From NCBI GenBank assembly GCA_022836615.1, contig MU405416.1, positions 1-44,690 of the forward strand: a stretch of DNA of 44,690 nt, given 5' to 3'. The stretch comes from Annulohypoxylon bovei var. microspora. Lineage: Eukaryota; Ascomycota; Sordariomycetes; Xylariales; Hypoxylaceae. Below are positions 12,301-24,214 of the stretch, piece by piece (position 1 is the first letter of the stretch; every line of letters starts with the position of its first letter). The notes under the pieces were generated by a model. That model made no database searches. It saw only the letters and a program-made list of their open reading frames with translations, and was not told the origin of the DNA. The position numbers and the translations under genes were made by a program.

Positions 12301-15300
12301 TAATTAAGATTTTATTATCATTAAAGATTTTATTAAAAATAATTTTCTAATAATAATTAAAATAAGTGGTAAAAATTTAATTAAATAAGTGTTAAAGTTA
12401 AAAGAAATTTAAATTAAGTGTTATGTGCGGTTAATGGGTTAATATAACAAGTGGTTAATAAAGGAAAAAATGCGTTTAAAAACGAAGAAAAAAAAAATAA
12501 AAAATAAAATAAAATAAAATATAAAAAGGATTTAAGAATGTAATTTAAATAAAATTAATAATTGTTTTCATTTATTTTTTATAACGTCATTTTTAATTAT
12601 AACGGGGTGTGTTTTTTTTAATTTCATTTTCGTTATTATTCGTAAAATCGGTTTTTATATAATTTTTTATGGTTTTTTTTAATAAATTTAAATGGTGGAA
12701 AGTTAATTAAATCGTTATTATTTTAATTAACTTTTTTATAAAATTTTTAATTATTTTTTAAATATTTATTTTTAAATATAAATTGTTGTTATAACTGGTT
12801 AAGTATTTTAATTATTAAAGGTATTTTTTAAAAGATAAATTTTTAAATTTTTACGATTAATTTTTATAACACATTTATTAATAATATAAGTAATGCATTT
12901 CTTTAAATATAATTTTAATTAAGCTTTTTCGTATATTTATTTAATAATGTATATTCCCATTATTTTTATTTTTATTTTAACGTTTTAAACGGTATATTTA
13001 AAAATAATGTTTAATTAATTATTATTTAAGTTATATAAGCTTTATACGTAAATTCTTTTCTTAACGTTATAATGTGTTATTTTTAATTGGTTCATTTTTT
13101 ATAATATAGGATAATTAAATTAATAATGCCCATTTATTAAATTCGTTTAAAAGATTTTTTTATAAAATTAATATTATTTTAAAAAATACGGTTAAATTTA
13201 AAAATACCTTAATTATTAAAAATATGGTTTATGGCGGTATAATTTAAGGTTATATAATTATTAAGCTTTCGTAATATTCATTAAAAAATAAAAATTTAAC
13301 GGTTATAATTAATGTTAATATTTTAATATAAATGTATTTTAAATTATTTTAATTTCATAACGTAAAAATTCATTTCGATTAAATAGTTTTTATAAATTTA
13401 ATATTAAAATATCCATTTTAAAAATCATTTAAGTTAAGTTTTAAAAATCGTTTTTTTATTATTAAAATATTTAAGTAAACTTTATAATAAAAGGTTTTTT
13501 AAAAGTGATTTTCTTAATTAAAGTATTCCGATTAAATTATTCGGATTTTTTAAAAGGTATATATTATTTATTATTAATAAGTTTTAATTATTTATAATTA
13601 ATTAACTTGACCTTTTAATTAATTTATTTATTAATTGCTTTTTTAATTTTATTAAATTCATACGCTTTTAAGTTTTTTAATGAAGTTTATTCGTTATACA
13701 TGATATTTTTTAAAATAAATTTATTAATTTTAACGATAATTTTAAAAATGTATTTTTTTGGCGTTACTTAACAAATCTTAAACTTTTTCGCTTTTTTAAT
13801 TATGGTTATAAAAATCATAATATAATTAATTAACTTATAAAAAGACTTTAAAGTATTTCTTATAATTATTTCGTTAAATCGTTATATTTAAGATTTATAT
13901 TATTTTAAATCACGGATTTTAAAGCCATATAATAATGCTTTTTTAACTTTAACTTACGTTATCTTTCCATTAATAATGGTTTTAACCTTTTATTTTAAAT
14001 TATAATTAATAATCCATTTAAAAACTTTTTTAATTATACGTTTTTTATTTATATTATATTATTTTAATTTATTTTTAATACTTTTTATTTAATTTTACAT
14101 ATTAATACCGTTAAATTTTAAATGTGGATAAATAATTGGATTTAAGAAAGTAAAAATATAAAGGATCGAAATAAGCTTTAAATTAAAGGTTATAATAAAC
14201 GGAATGGTCATTAAATCTTTTGGATTAATATTTAAAAACATTTTAATTTTATCGTTTAAAAAAAGAATTAATTAACTTTTATAAGTATTTTCGATATATT
14301 TATAAATATTTTTTATAATAATAAAGTTAATAAGTGGTGGAAAAATAAATGTAATAATATATTTATTAAGGTTTTTTAATTTAAGGTTATTTTAATCGTT
14401 TTTAAAAGTAGGTATAAATTTATTAAATATTAATCGTTTTATAAGTTTTAAAGGTTATTAAAAGGTTTTAAAAATGTATTAAATTTAAAGAATATTTATA
14501 TTTTATTAAATTATAAGGTTATTAACGGTTTTTAAGCTTTCGATACGTTTTTATTTTTAAATAAAATTGTTAATGTTTTTAATAATATTCACATTATTAT
14601 TAAAAAAGTTATTAAAGTTTTAATTAATTAAAGGTGTGTCGATCGGCGTATTTTTAACAATGGCGGCTCCAAAGGTTTTAATATTACTTAAATGTTATTA
14701 ATTAAGTTTATTAATATTAAAAGGACTTAAAATTACGTGTAATGGTTGTAATTAATTAATTTAAAAACGAATTTTTATTTGAAATATTAAGTTATAATGG
14801 ATGAATTAAGTATATTAAGCTTTTAAGATCGGTTTAAATTTAAGTAATTATTATTAATTATTTATAAAGGTTTTAATATTTTTAGAAAGAAAGGTTCGTA
14901 AAGGTGTAAACATGTTATGAATTTAATTTTTATTTTATTAATTATTATAAGATATTAAAATTTAAGCATTTTTTTTTAACGTGTATCGATTTTCTTTAAT
15001 TAAGGTTTTTTAGGTTTAAATTATTTAAATTTCGGCTTAATACCGTTTTTTTTTAATTGTAAATACCATTAAAAAAGTTAAATGGCATATAAAGGTTTAT
15101 GTTAATTTCCATAATAAGGAATTTTATATTTAAATTACATAAGTTTTAATTTAATAAACCACTTTATTAATTAAATTAATTAAATTATTAAAAGTAATTT
15201 AAGTAATAAAGTTAATCCAAATAATTATTAATAATCGTTCGATTAAATTAATATAATGCTTGAATTTTAACGGTTATAACGTTAATATAAGTGATAATTA

Positions 15301-15800
15301 TTTTATATAATAACGGATAATTATTATCGTTTACGGTTTTAATATTTTTTTCATATTAATATTAAATAATGGTTTAATTATTTTATTTTATTTATATAAA
15401 TAAATAAAGTTAAGTCCTTAATTAATTAAAAGGTTTTTTAAAAATGGTGTTTTTATTAATTAATAATTTTAAAGATTTTTAAATGTTTAAGGTTTAATAA
15501 TTATAATAACGGTTTTTTAATAAATTTTTATTTCGTAATTTCGGATTTAAATTTTATTATTTATCGTATTATCATTTTTTTATTATTAATGGATTTAAAG
15601 TAAATATATTTTAAAAAAAAGTTATCGATTAAAATGAAAAGTTAATTAATTCATTTTTGTAAAAATATTTTCGTCGTTTTTCGTAAAATTTTTAAGGTTT
15701 TTCGTGGTTTTTAAATCAACCCATTTTTAAGAATTTTCGGAATATTTTTTTAAACTTTTAATTTAAAAGTTGCCGGTTTAAGCCTAATAAAGGATGTTAA
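9319..15800. other. Interior of LTR-2, no surviving gene
   Basis: About 6.5 kb separate the two LTRs. The position implies former gag and pol genes, but stop codons occur every few codons in all frames and I could not identify a domain. G residues in TG and GG contexts are frequent while C outside CpG is scarce, a one-sided RIP pattern. Nothing else (RNA gene, satellite, inverted repeat) stands out. Confidence 0.6.
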
Positions 15801-16098
15801 TGAATTAAAACCGGGAGGTTTTTATAAAAAAAACATTAAAAGTTTTTAAAAAAGTTTAAATACATTTCTTTTAAATTTAAAATATAATAATAATCGTTAA
15901 TTAAAATAATAAATAATAAATAATCACATAAAATAAAATTAAAAAACGATATATTAAAAGGTTAAATGAAAATGTATTAAATAAGTGATAATTATGTATA
16001 ATTTTATATATAACGAATTAAAAAAATAATTGTTTAAATAAAAGTTAATTAAGTTTAAAATTAAAAAAACGAAATTAAAACTTTTACATTTTAATTTA
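15801..16098 (+). repeat. Right LTR of LTR-2
   Basis: This 298-bp LTR aligns to 9022-9318 with transitions and one or two single-base indels. It is richer in A through G-to-A change. The duplication ATAA follows at 16099-16102, after which copy B resumes. Confidence 0.88.
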
Positions 16099-18640
16099 AT
16101 AACGTACGCGAAATTTAAATAAAATAATATTTTCGATTAATTATTTTAAAAATGATTTATAAAAAGTCGTAATTTTATTTAAATAAATTAATTAAAAATT
16201 TCCGTTTAATTATCGGATTATAAATGTTCCGTTATTAATTTATAAAAGTTTATTTTAATAAATTTAATTAATTCGTTTAAAAAAACGGTTATAAATTAAA
16301 AACTTTTATTAAATATAATTATTTTAAAGGTTTTATAAATACGTTAAACGTATTTATAATATAAGTTTACGAATTACGTAACGGTATAAGTTTTATACGT
16401 AAATAACGAAAAAAGTTTTTTATTTAATTAATTAACGATTATTAAAATTAAATTAAACTTTTCGTAATTAAAAGGTATAAACTTAAAATTTATTAAAATA
16501 TATTATTACATTTATTTATTAACGAAAAATGGTTAAAGTAAATTTATTAATTTAATTTTAAGGTTTTAACTTTTTTAACATTATTTATAATAAACGTAAT
16601 AACGGTTTATAAATGTTTTTATATTAAATTATAAATATTTTTTTAATATTATTACACGCATTTTATTTTAATTTAAGTGCGTTTAATTTAAAAAACGGTG
16701 GAATTTATCGTATAATTTAATGCGAAATTCCCCGTTATTCGGGATTATTAACTTTTTTTTTAAAAATAATAATTTATTTTATAAAGCGTACCCGTTTTTT
16801 TTTTTAATATATTTACGTTACGTTTTTAATTCGATGGCATTTCGATTAACCGTTAAAATGGCGTTAATTAACCCGATACTTTAAAATGGTTTTTTTTCGG
16901 AAATTTCCACCGCGGTTAAAATGTATTAAAAGTTAAAAGATAATAAATTTATTAAAAGTTTATTAATTAAAGGTTATAAGGGATTTATTCCACCGTAAAA
17001 CATTAAAAGGGGTAATAAAATGACGGACCGATTATATTTTTTAATCGCTTTTTAAATGGTTAAGTCGGCCGCTTTTTAAAATAAAACGTTAATTATTACA
17101 TTTTCCTTTTTTAAACGATAATATAACTCGTAATTAAATTAAAATAAATGTTTATTTTAACCGGTTTAACGAAAGTTTAACGTTTTTTTAATAATAAAGT
17201 ATTATAACGTTTAATAATTTATAAATATATCGAATTTATTATTTAACGAAACGAACATATATTTTTAAAATTTCGTCGTCGTTACGATAACGAAAAATTT
17301 TTTATTATAAATAAAATAATTACATTCCGAAAAAATTATTATTTTAAAAAAGAAAATTATTAAATGTTAATCTTTTAATTTATTTAATTATAAAAAAGTT
17401 TTAAAAATTATTTTATTAAAAGCGTTAATTTTTAATTTAACTTTTTAATTTTCATAAAAATGTTTTAAAATTAAAGAAATGGTTAAAGTTATTTTTAACG
17501 CTTCGAATGCCTTAATATATTTATTAATTTAAATTTAATACGAAGTAATAATAAAGAAATGTAAAAGCTTTATAATCCGATTATATTCCGATATAAATTA
17601 CCGGTAAAAATTATAAAAACTTTAAAACGATTAAAATTTTTAAACCCGGGTAAAAGTTTTTTAATTTTAAATAATTTTAATTTTATTTTAATTAACGGTT
17701 ACGTTAAAAATAAAAATAATAAATTTTAAAAACTTAATTTTCGTGATTAAAAACTTGTTTTTTCGGATATTAATTTATAAGTTAACGGAACGTAAGCATT
17801 TTAATATTTACCGCATATAATGTTCGTGGAAAAATGGGTTTTTTTTAAAATACATTAAACTTATTATTTAATTTAAAAAAGAGCACGTGGTATTTATACG
17901 ATCCGAAACGAGTTTAAAAAGTAATAAAGTTTTTTAAAATAAAATCCATTTTAATGTAATAAAAAGTTTAATAAATATTAAACTTTATAAAGATTTTAAT
18001 TTTAAAAATCTTTTTTAACGTTTCGTTAATTAAAAGGAAAAAATAACGATTTTTTTTAATACGAACGTTTAATTTTTAATAATTAATATAAAATTTTAAA
18101 TCATTTTTTAATTTTTTTATAAAAAAACGAAGGATTTATATTTAACCGCATTAAATACGATCCACTTTTTACGTAAATAATTTAATAAATATTTTTTTAA
18201 AACTTATAAATGTTTTATATTTATATTATAAAAAAGGTGTAATTTAATAAAATTAACGTTTTTTTTTAAGTTTATTTTATAATTAAAAAGCCGGTAAAAC
18301 GGTAACGAATCGTTATTTTTTTTTAAAAATATTTTAATTAAATCGTGTAAATAAAAAAAAAGCTTTTTTATAATTTATTCCCGGATAAAATTATTTTTTT
18401 ATTATAATTTTTTTTTAAAAATTAAATCGAATTTTTAATATAATAAAATAAAAGTATTTAATAACTTGTAAATTACGTTAAAATTTTATTAAAAACGTAA
18501 CATTTTTTTAATAAACGTTAAATTTAAAATTAAATAAACGTTTATAATAAATGGTGGTACGAAATGTACCGAAAATTTAACGGAAAGTTAAAAAAAAAAA
18601 AGCGGGATAATAACGGAAAATTATCGGTCCATTTTAATTA

Positions 18641-18907
18641 GAGCAATGTTGGCCGCGCTGTATGTATGTCGCGGGGTTCCCGCGCTGTATGCGGGCCGGG
18701 CATCACAGGTACTTTCCCCGCCATACAAATCCCAATACAAACACAAGTACTTTCAATGCTCACCCCGCGCGCACCTTCAATTGAAAACTTAGGAAAATCC
18801 ACGCGCCCACACCCACCTACAGGCTATTTCAATCCCCCGTTTCCCACCCTTTCAGTTTTACGTTTCATTTTTTATAATTATTCAATTAGATAGATCTCGA
18901 AAGGCGC
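18641..18907 (+). repeat. Left arm of the foldback element
   Basis: The arm contains two direct copies of CCGCGCTGTATG near its tip. Its inner segment (about 18795-18905) is better conserved with the right arm than the middle is. That inner segment includes CCCGTTTCCCACCCTTTCAG and AGATAGATCTCGA. Confidence 0.88.
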
Positions 18908-19110
18908 TTTCGATTGATCCAGGTTGCATCTCTTATAAATTGCTGTGTGGCTGGCAAATCGCTTTGAAAGGTGGGTGCATATAGTAGTTTTTGACCAAGA
19001 TGGTCCCGTGATACCCTTCGCGCAAGCCTTGCCCTACATGCGATTACCTTTCAACCTGATTTGCCAGTCATACGGCAATCTGTAAGGCATGCAAGCAGGT
19101 TTATTCGAAC

Positions 19111-19361
19111 GCGCTTTTCGAGATCTATCTAATTATGTAATTGTAAAAAATGAAACGTAAAACTGAAAGGGTGGGAAACGGGGGATTGCAACAGCTTGTA
19201 GGTGGGTGTGGGAGAAAAGTAGGTTTTGAATTGATTGAATTTCGTGGGGAGCTGGTACCTTCAATTGTATGGCGATTTGTATGGGACTTGAAGTACCTTG
19301 CGACACCCCGCATACAGCGCGGCAAATCGGCGACATGCATACAGCGCGGCCAACATTGCTC
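19111..19361 (-). repeat. Right arm of the foldback element
   Basis: This is the reverse-complement counterpart of 18641-18907. The outermost 32 bp and the innermost roughly 110 bp match best. The middle has diverged by substitutions of all kinds, not just RIP transitions, so the arms have aged by ordinary mutation. Confidence 0.88.
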
Positions 19362-21769
19362 TTTAATTATAAGGTTTATCGTAAAATATATAAACGTTAT
19401 AATGGTTTATTTTTTTTTTAAAGCACGAAATTAAAAACGATTACGGCGTTTTATATTTTTTTATATAATTTTATTTATGTTTTTTCGAAAAATAAAAAAT
19501 TTTAATGTAATATTAAAAATATAACGATAATAAAAAAATAATAACTCGGGGAAAATTAACCGTTAATGTTAATTATTTAATATAATGTTATATTTTATTA
19601 AAAATTTAAACTTTAATATTATTTAAAATTAAAAGCGGTTTTTTAAATTTATTAAAAAAATAAATACGTTATGAAAATTTTTATTTTACATTTAAATGTT
19701 AACATAAATTATTTCGTTAATTTAATTAATAATTTATTTATTAAAGTTTTTTATTATAATAAATTAATTAAATGAAATAATAAAAAAATTTTATACATTT
19801 ATTATTAAACGCGCGTTTCGTTAATTAACGATTATATACGTTTATATTCCGATATTTATTAACATTTATATTATTATTATTACGTTAACGTTTTATAAAC
19901 GAATTAATATATTAATCATGAATTATAATTTTTTTATTATAAAGTTAAAAAAATTAAAATTAATAAAAGTAAATGTTAATAAATAAATATATAAAAAAGC
20001 GTTTAAATTAAAAGTTTTATTTAAACGTTATTTTCTTTTAATTTTAAATTAACGTTATTTTTATTATGTTTTTTTTTTTTTAAAACGGTGGTTACGGTTT
20101 TAGCTTTTACGTTACGCGCCGGGTAATTATTAAAGAAATGGCCTTTTTACCTATAAAAATAATAAATTAAATTTATATTAAATGTTATAAAAACGTTGTG
20201 TTAACGGGGAATTAAAAGAATTTAAAAAGGTTTTTTCGTACGTGTTTAAATTATGATTTTTATAATTAAATGAAAAATGTTAAAATTAATGGGAATTATT
20301 TTCGTAACGTTAAAAGTAATTTTAACTTTAAATTAAAATTAAAAAATTATTAAATTAATTTTTTTTTAAATAACTTCGGTGCGTTATTAAATTAACGTTA
20401 AATAAAAATTTTTAAATTTAATAAATTTTATTTTTTTATTTAAATAATAATAAAAAACTTAAGTGCGAAAATTAACGGTTAATTAACGGTTTAATTTTTT
20501 TTTTTACTCGGATATTAAGATTTTTTATTTATTTATTAAATATATAAAAAACGTATAAAACTTAAAAAATTATTCGTTTAATTATATATTAAATTTATGG
20601 AAATTATTTTTAATTTAAGTTTTAATGTTAAAATTATTATATAATAACTTTAATAAATCGTATATTTATTTAATTTTAATGTATCGATTAATATTATTTT
20701 TAATAAAAAAAAATTAAAAGATCGATTTAACTTCGTTTTTAATAAATAAATAAAATTATGTAAATTAAATATATTTTTCGAAGAATTTTTATTAATTAAT
20801 TTAAAGTTTATTTTTTATATTTACCTTTTATTTTTCGAACGTAAAATTTAAATTATTTAATAAAAGATGTAAATTTTTAATGTAAATTTTTAACGAAAAT
20901 AAAAATAAGATTATTAATTATGCTTTAAAGGTGCGCCGAAGGTTATTTGGTTTTTCGGGTTTATTTTTTTATTTTATTAAAGGGATAACCGGGTTTTAAA
21001 ACGTATAAATTAAGGTGAAAAAATAAAAGGTATAAAAAGGAATAAAAGGAATAATTAAAAGAATAAAAGGAAAAAAAATGGTTCGCGATTAATTTTTTAA
21101 CATTATTAATTTATTTAAAATAACGGATAATATGGTTTAAAATAAATTTACTTTTATTATATTAAGCTTTAAAAGTAAAATAATAAAGCTTCGTTATAAG
21201 TTTAATTAAAAGGTATATTTACTTTAATTAAAAAATTTATTAATAAACGAAACTTTTTTTTTTTTTTTAAAAAAAAAATAAGCTTTTAATTTTATTATTA
21301 AATAATTAATTAAATGGTTTTTTAAATCGTTAAAAGTTTTAACGTTTTTTTTAAAATTAAAGATTTATTTTTAACCGTAAATGAAAACTTATTAATTCGA
21401 GGTTATATAATTAAAAAAATAAAAGCAAGTTTTAATTAATTAATTTAATTAATAAACGATTTAATGTTTTTATTAAAACTTTTATTTAACGGTTTAAATG
21501 TTATTATTAATTAATAATAAAATAAATAATATTAAAAGGTATTTTATTATAAATAAAAATAAAGCTTTATAATTATTAATATAAAGAATTTCGTTTAAAA
21601 AAATAAAAGTTTTTAAAAATTAAATGCGAATTAAAAATAAAATTTTAAATATGTTATAATTTAAAAGGAATTAAATTAATACGTAAATGTTTATATATTT
21701 AAAAAAAAAAATTTTAAAAATAAATTTTTAAATTAAAAAAATAAAATAAATAAATGATTTTAAATATTA

Positions 21770-21985
21770 TATTACGATAAATAAATTTTAAATTAAAATA
21801 AAATTTATATAATAATAAAATTACGTATTTTATTAACGAAAATATTTAAAATAAAAAGTTAAAAAAAAAAAAACCACGAAATGATTTTTTTTAAAAAAAT
21901 TTTATATATTAATTTTACGATTAAAATATTAATTAATTATTTTATTAATATATTTTAAAAATAACGGTAATTAAACGTTATTATA
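21770..21985 (+). repeat. 3' LTR of LTR-1 copy B
   Basis: This 216-bp LTR starts TATTACGATA and ends CGTTATTATA. It is heavily RIP-mutated but the same length as its partner, with the ATCGT duplication immediately after it. Confidence 0.9.
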
Positions 21986-22191
21986 ATCGTTAAATTAAAA
22001 ACTTTTAAATTTTTAAATTTTATTAAAATTATTATTATAAAAAAAAATTTATTTAAATTAAAATTATAAAATTATTTTATATTATATTTTAATAATTATA
22101 TAATTTATTAATAAGGTTTTCGATTAATTAAAAATGTTTTTTTTAAAAAAAAAAATATTATTAAATATAATATTATTAAAATAATAAATCT
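21986..22191. mobile_element. Mutator-type element, right inverted end
   Basis: This segment follows copy B and ends ...AATAATAAATCT. Its last 100 bp or so are the inverted counterpart of 1158-1270, including matching tracts such as TAATATTATTAAAATAATAA. Immediately after it, 22192-22201 reads CCGATTTAAA, the undamaged copy of the 10-bp target duplication whose RIP-mutated partner lies at 1148-1157. Confidence 0.6.
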
Positions 22192-22328
22192 CCGATTTAA
22201 AGGGTTTTTATGTCGTTAATTTTAAATGGAAAAAAAAGAATGAATTAATTAATTAAAGAATTATGGCGCAGGTCCGGGGAGTGTGGCTTAATTAATTAAT
22301 GTGTGGCAGCTTAATTTTTTTAATAAGG

Positions 22329-22490
22329 TTTAATTAATTAAAAACTTTAATCGCATTTTTAATTAAGTGCATCGCTCCGAAAGACCTTAGTTTAATCTTT
22401 TTGGTGGGATTTAATTGATTAAAAACTTTAGTCGCAAATTTGATTGGGTGCATCGCTTTAAAGGACCCACCTTTCACCCACCAAGTTAAC
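22329..22490 (+). repeat. 81-bp tandem duplication containing a GTGCATCGC motif
   Basis: The unit starting TTTAATTAATTA at 22329 recurs as TTTAATTGATTA at 22410, an offset of 81 bp. Both copies carry AAAAACTTTA and, near the end, GTGCATCGC (22367 and 22448). The first copy shows more G-to-A change (AAGTGCATC against GGGTGCATC), so the two halves decayed unequally. Confidence 0.75.
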
Positions 22491-22543
22491 CACCTTTTGA
22501 ACCACCTTTTAAATGAACCACTTTTTAAACCACCTTTTGAACC
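22464..22543 (+). repeat. Degenerate array of ACCACCTTTTGAA-like units
   Basis: At least four imperfect units of the type AACCACCTTTTGA or AACCACTTTTTAA follow each other at 14-20 bp spacing. Similar units (GCCACCTTTCGAA, GCCACTTTT) occur at 44511-44560. The function is unknown. Confidence 0.7.
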
Positions 22544-22570
22544 GGTTATCGTACCGGTTCGAAGGTTTTA

Positions 22571-22739
22571 TGCGTCCGAGCTTTTTAATCGTACGGAATA
22601 TCGTTTATGTGTAATAAACGTTATTTTATATTAATAAGGATAAATTTATATAATTAATTATTAATTAATTTAAGTTTTATAATTAATTAAATTTATATAC
22701 GATTTAAAATTATTTTAATAATTAATATTTATTATTATA
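22571..22739. repeat. Left LTR of LTR-3
   Basis: This 169-bp LTR starts TGCGTCCGAGC. The first part is lightly mutated but the last 40 bases are strongly RIP-degraded, ending ATATTTATTATTATA where the partner has ACGTTTGCCACCGCA. Confidence 0.8.
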
Positions 22740-24188
22740 TTTATTTATTTATTTACTTTTACGTCGATTATTTTTAAATTTTTAAATAAATTAAATTTAT
22801 AAAAATGGGTATACGATATTATTACGTGGTAAATATTTAAATAAAAATTATATGCCGGAAAAAACCTATTCCGTTATAATTATTAATTTTCATCGTTACA
22901 CGCCGGTATTATTTTTTATTTTATAATTATAAAAACTTATTTTTTTAATAAAAATAATTAAAAAATAATAATAAAAAAATAATTAATTAATTAATTAAAT
23001 TTAATAAAGTAAAATTATAATTAAATAATGGATTTAACGAAAAAAATGTTTTAAAATAAAGTAATTATAATTATTTTTTTTTTATTATTAAAGGTTTTAT
23101 TTATTAATAATTTATTATTTTATTATTAATTGGTTTTATTTTAAATAACTTTATTTAAAAAGCTTTATTATTTGTAAAATTAAAAGTTTTAAAAAAGTTA
23201 TTTTTATTTTTTTAATTATAATATAATAAGGGATTTTTATTACTTTTTCGGTTTATAAAGTTTTTTTTACATTATAAATAAATTGTAAATATTTTTTTCT
23301 TTTTAATATTAAAAATTTCGAATCGTTAATTTATTATTAATAATATATTATAATTGTTTTACCATGGGTTAAATTAACCGTTATTAACGTGCTTTATATG
23401 ATTTATTTATATTTTACACATGTATTATATAATTTTATTAATAATAAAACCATTAAGTTTTTTTATATTTTTCACCATGTTTTAATGACTTTTTATTTAC
23501 TTTATACGCGTCGTTATAAATATTATAAAATCGTAAATATTCCATTAAATTATCGTTATTATTTCGATTAATTTTAATTTTTTTTTTAAGTTATCATTAA
23601 ATTACATGGCGATTTATATACATTAATAATATTACTTCGTTTCGTTCGTTCGTATTTCGATTAAATTCATAATTATATATTTTAATTTAAAAACGAACTT
23701 AAAAACATATATTAATTTCGGGAACGTTTCCGTTATAACGTCGCTACGATTATTCACCGTTTAATATTTAAGTTTATTATTATTAAAAAATAACATTATA
23801 CTTTTTTTACGTTTCATTTTTCGAATAAAATATTAACTTTTTCCATTTATGTAAAATAAGTTTAATTATAATAAAAAATATTATAAATTCATTATTTTTA
23901 TAAGCTTTATATAAATATATATTATATTTTATTATTGTTTCGTTATATTATTATTAACGTTACTTTTAAAATATCACGAATTAAGTTAAATTTACAAAGG
24001 CTTTATTATGTTAATTATTATTAAGTAATATTAGTTATTACCATTGGTTTTTTAATAAAAGGGCATTTCGATTAAAAATCGAACGGGTTTTCATTAAGGA
24101 GCTAGGTATGTAAATTAAATTTATTATTATAAAGGATTAACTTTTATTGTTTAATAAGGAACCAACGTAATATATGTTAATTTTAATG

Positions 24189-24214
24189 TTATTATTATTA
24201 TTATTATTATTATT
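24189..24214. repeat. (TTA)n microsatellite
   Basis: An uninterrupted run of TTA/ATT triplets of about 26 bp. A similar run lies at 27673-27692. Such tracts are common in RIP-degraded DNA and may simply reflect base composition. Confidence 0.85.

Larger units (their letters stand above)
9022..16098 (+). mobile_element. LTR-2: second LTR retrotransposon, nested in copy B
   Basis: This insertion of about 7.1 kb has LTRs at 9022-9318 and 15801-16098 and splits copy B at the site matching copy A near 2384. The flanking bases are ATAA on both sides (a 4- or 5-bp duplication, because one terminal A is shared). The LTR ends TGAATTAAAA and TTTTAATTTA form an inverted repeat if the last base pair was CA before RIP. 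The interior shows no open frame and I could not recognise pol motifs. The + strand is rich in T and G and poor in C (for example 11 G to 1 C in 9721-9780), unlike LTR-1. That suggests C-to-T change mainly on one strand. Orientation is assigned only by convention. Confidence 0.88.
18641..19361. mobile_element. 721-bp GC-rich foldback (MITE-like) DNA element with 8-bp target duplication, not RIP-mutated
   Basis: The ends GAGCAATGTTGGCCGCGCTG and its reverse complement form a nearly perfect terminal inverted repeat of about 32 bp. The inverted similarity continues, imperfectly, so that arms of about 250-265 bp (18641-18907 and 19111-19361) enclose a unique centre of about 200 bp. The element is flanked by TTTAATTA on both sides (18633-18640 and 19362-19369), and copy A has the single, uninterrupted site near 4995-5002. 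An 8-bp duplication fits the hAT superfamily, among others. There is no transposase frame; short open frames here are mirror images from the two arms. Base composition is near balanced, in sharp contrast to the surrounding RIP sequence, so it arrived after RIP of copy B. Confidence 0.93.
7954..21985 (+). mobile_element. LTR-1 copy B: full-length LTR retrotransposon interrupted by LTR-2 and a foldback element
   Basis: Both LTRs are present and the copy is flanked by a perfect 5-bp duplication, ATCGT at 7949-7953 and 21986-21990. The element's own sequence is 7954-9021, 16099-18640 and 19362-21985. LTR-2 sits at 9022-16098 and a foldback element at 18641-19361. With both removed the length is about 6.2 kb, against 6.3 kb for copy A. 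Most of the shortfall is a 77-bp deletion near 17838-17847, corresponding to copy A between 4124 and 4210. RIP is heavier than in copy A: in the right half most remaining cytosines sit in CpG. No reading frame survives. Confidence 0.9.
22192..22570. other. Host sequence H, left part: low-RIP segment with internal repeats
   Basis: This sequence of about 380 bp has visibly more G and C than its surroundings and keeps C in CA and CC contexts, so RIP was light. It contains a short direct repeat of GTGTGGC (near 22280 and 22303), an 81-bp tandem duplication and a degenerate CCACCTTTTGAAC array. It is interrupted at 22570 by LTR-3. I see no credible gene: the 64-codon frame starting near 22440 is just the translated repeat. 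It resembles the un-mutated sequence at 44440-44560 and may belong to the same unidentified repeat family. Confidence 0.5.

Noticed and set aside
18666..19434. Several overlapping open frames of 67-94 codons on both strands in the foldback element
   Set aside because: They are translations of the two inverted arms (the same C-terminal residues appear from both arms) and have no codon or domain signal.
22440..22634. 64-codon frame with repeated Pro/Leu/Phe residues
   Set aside because: It translates the CCACCTTTT array and runs across the start of the LTR-3 LTR, so it is not one gene.
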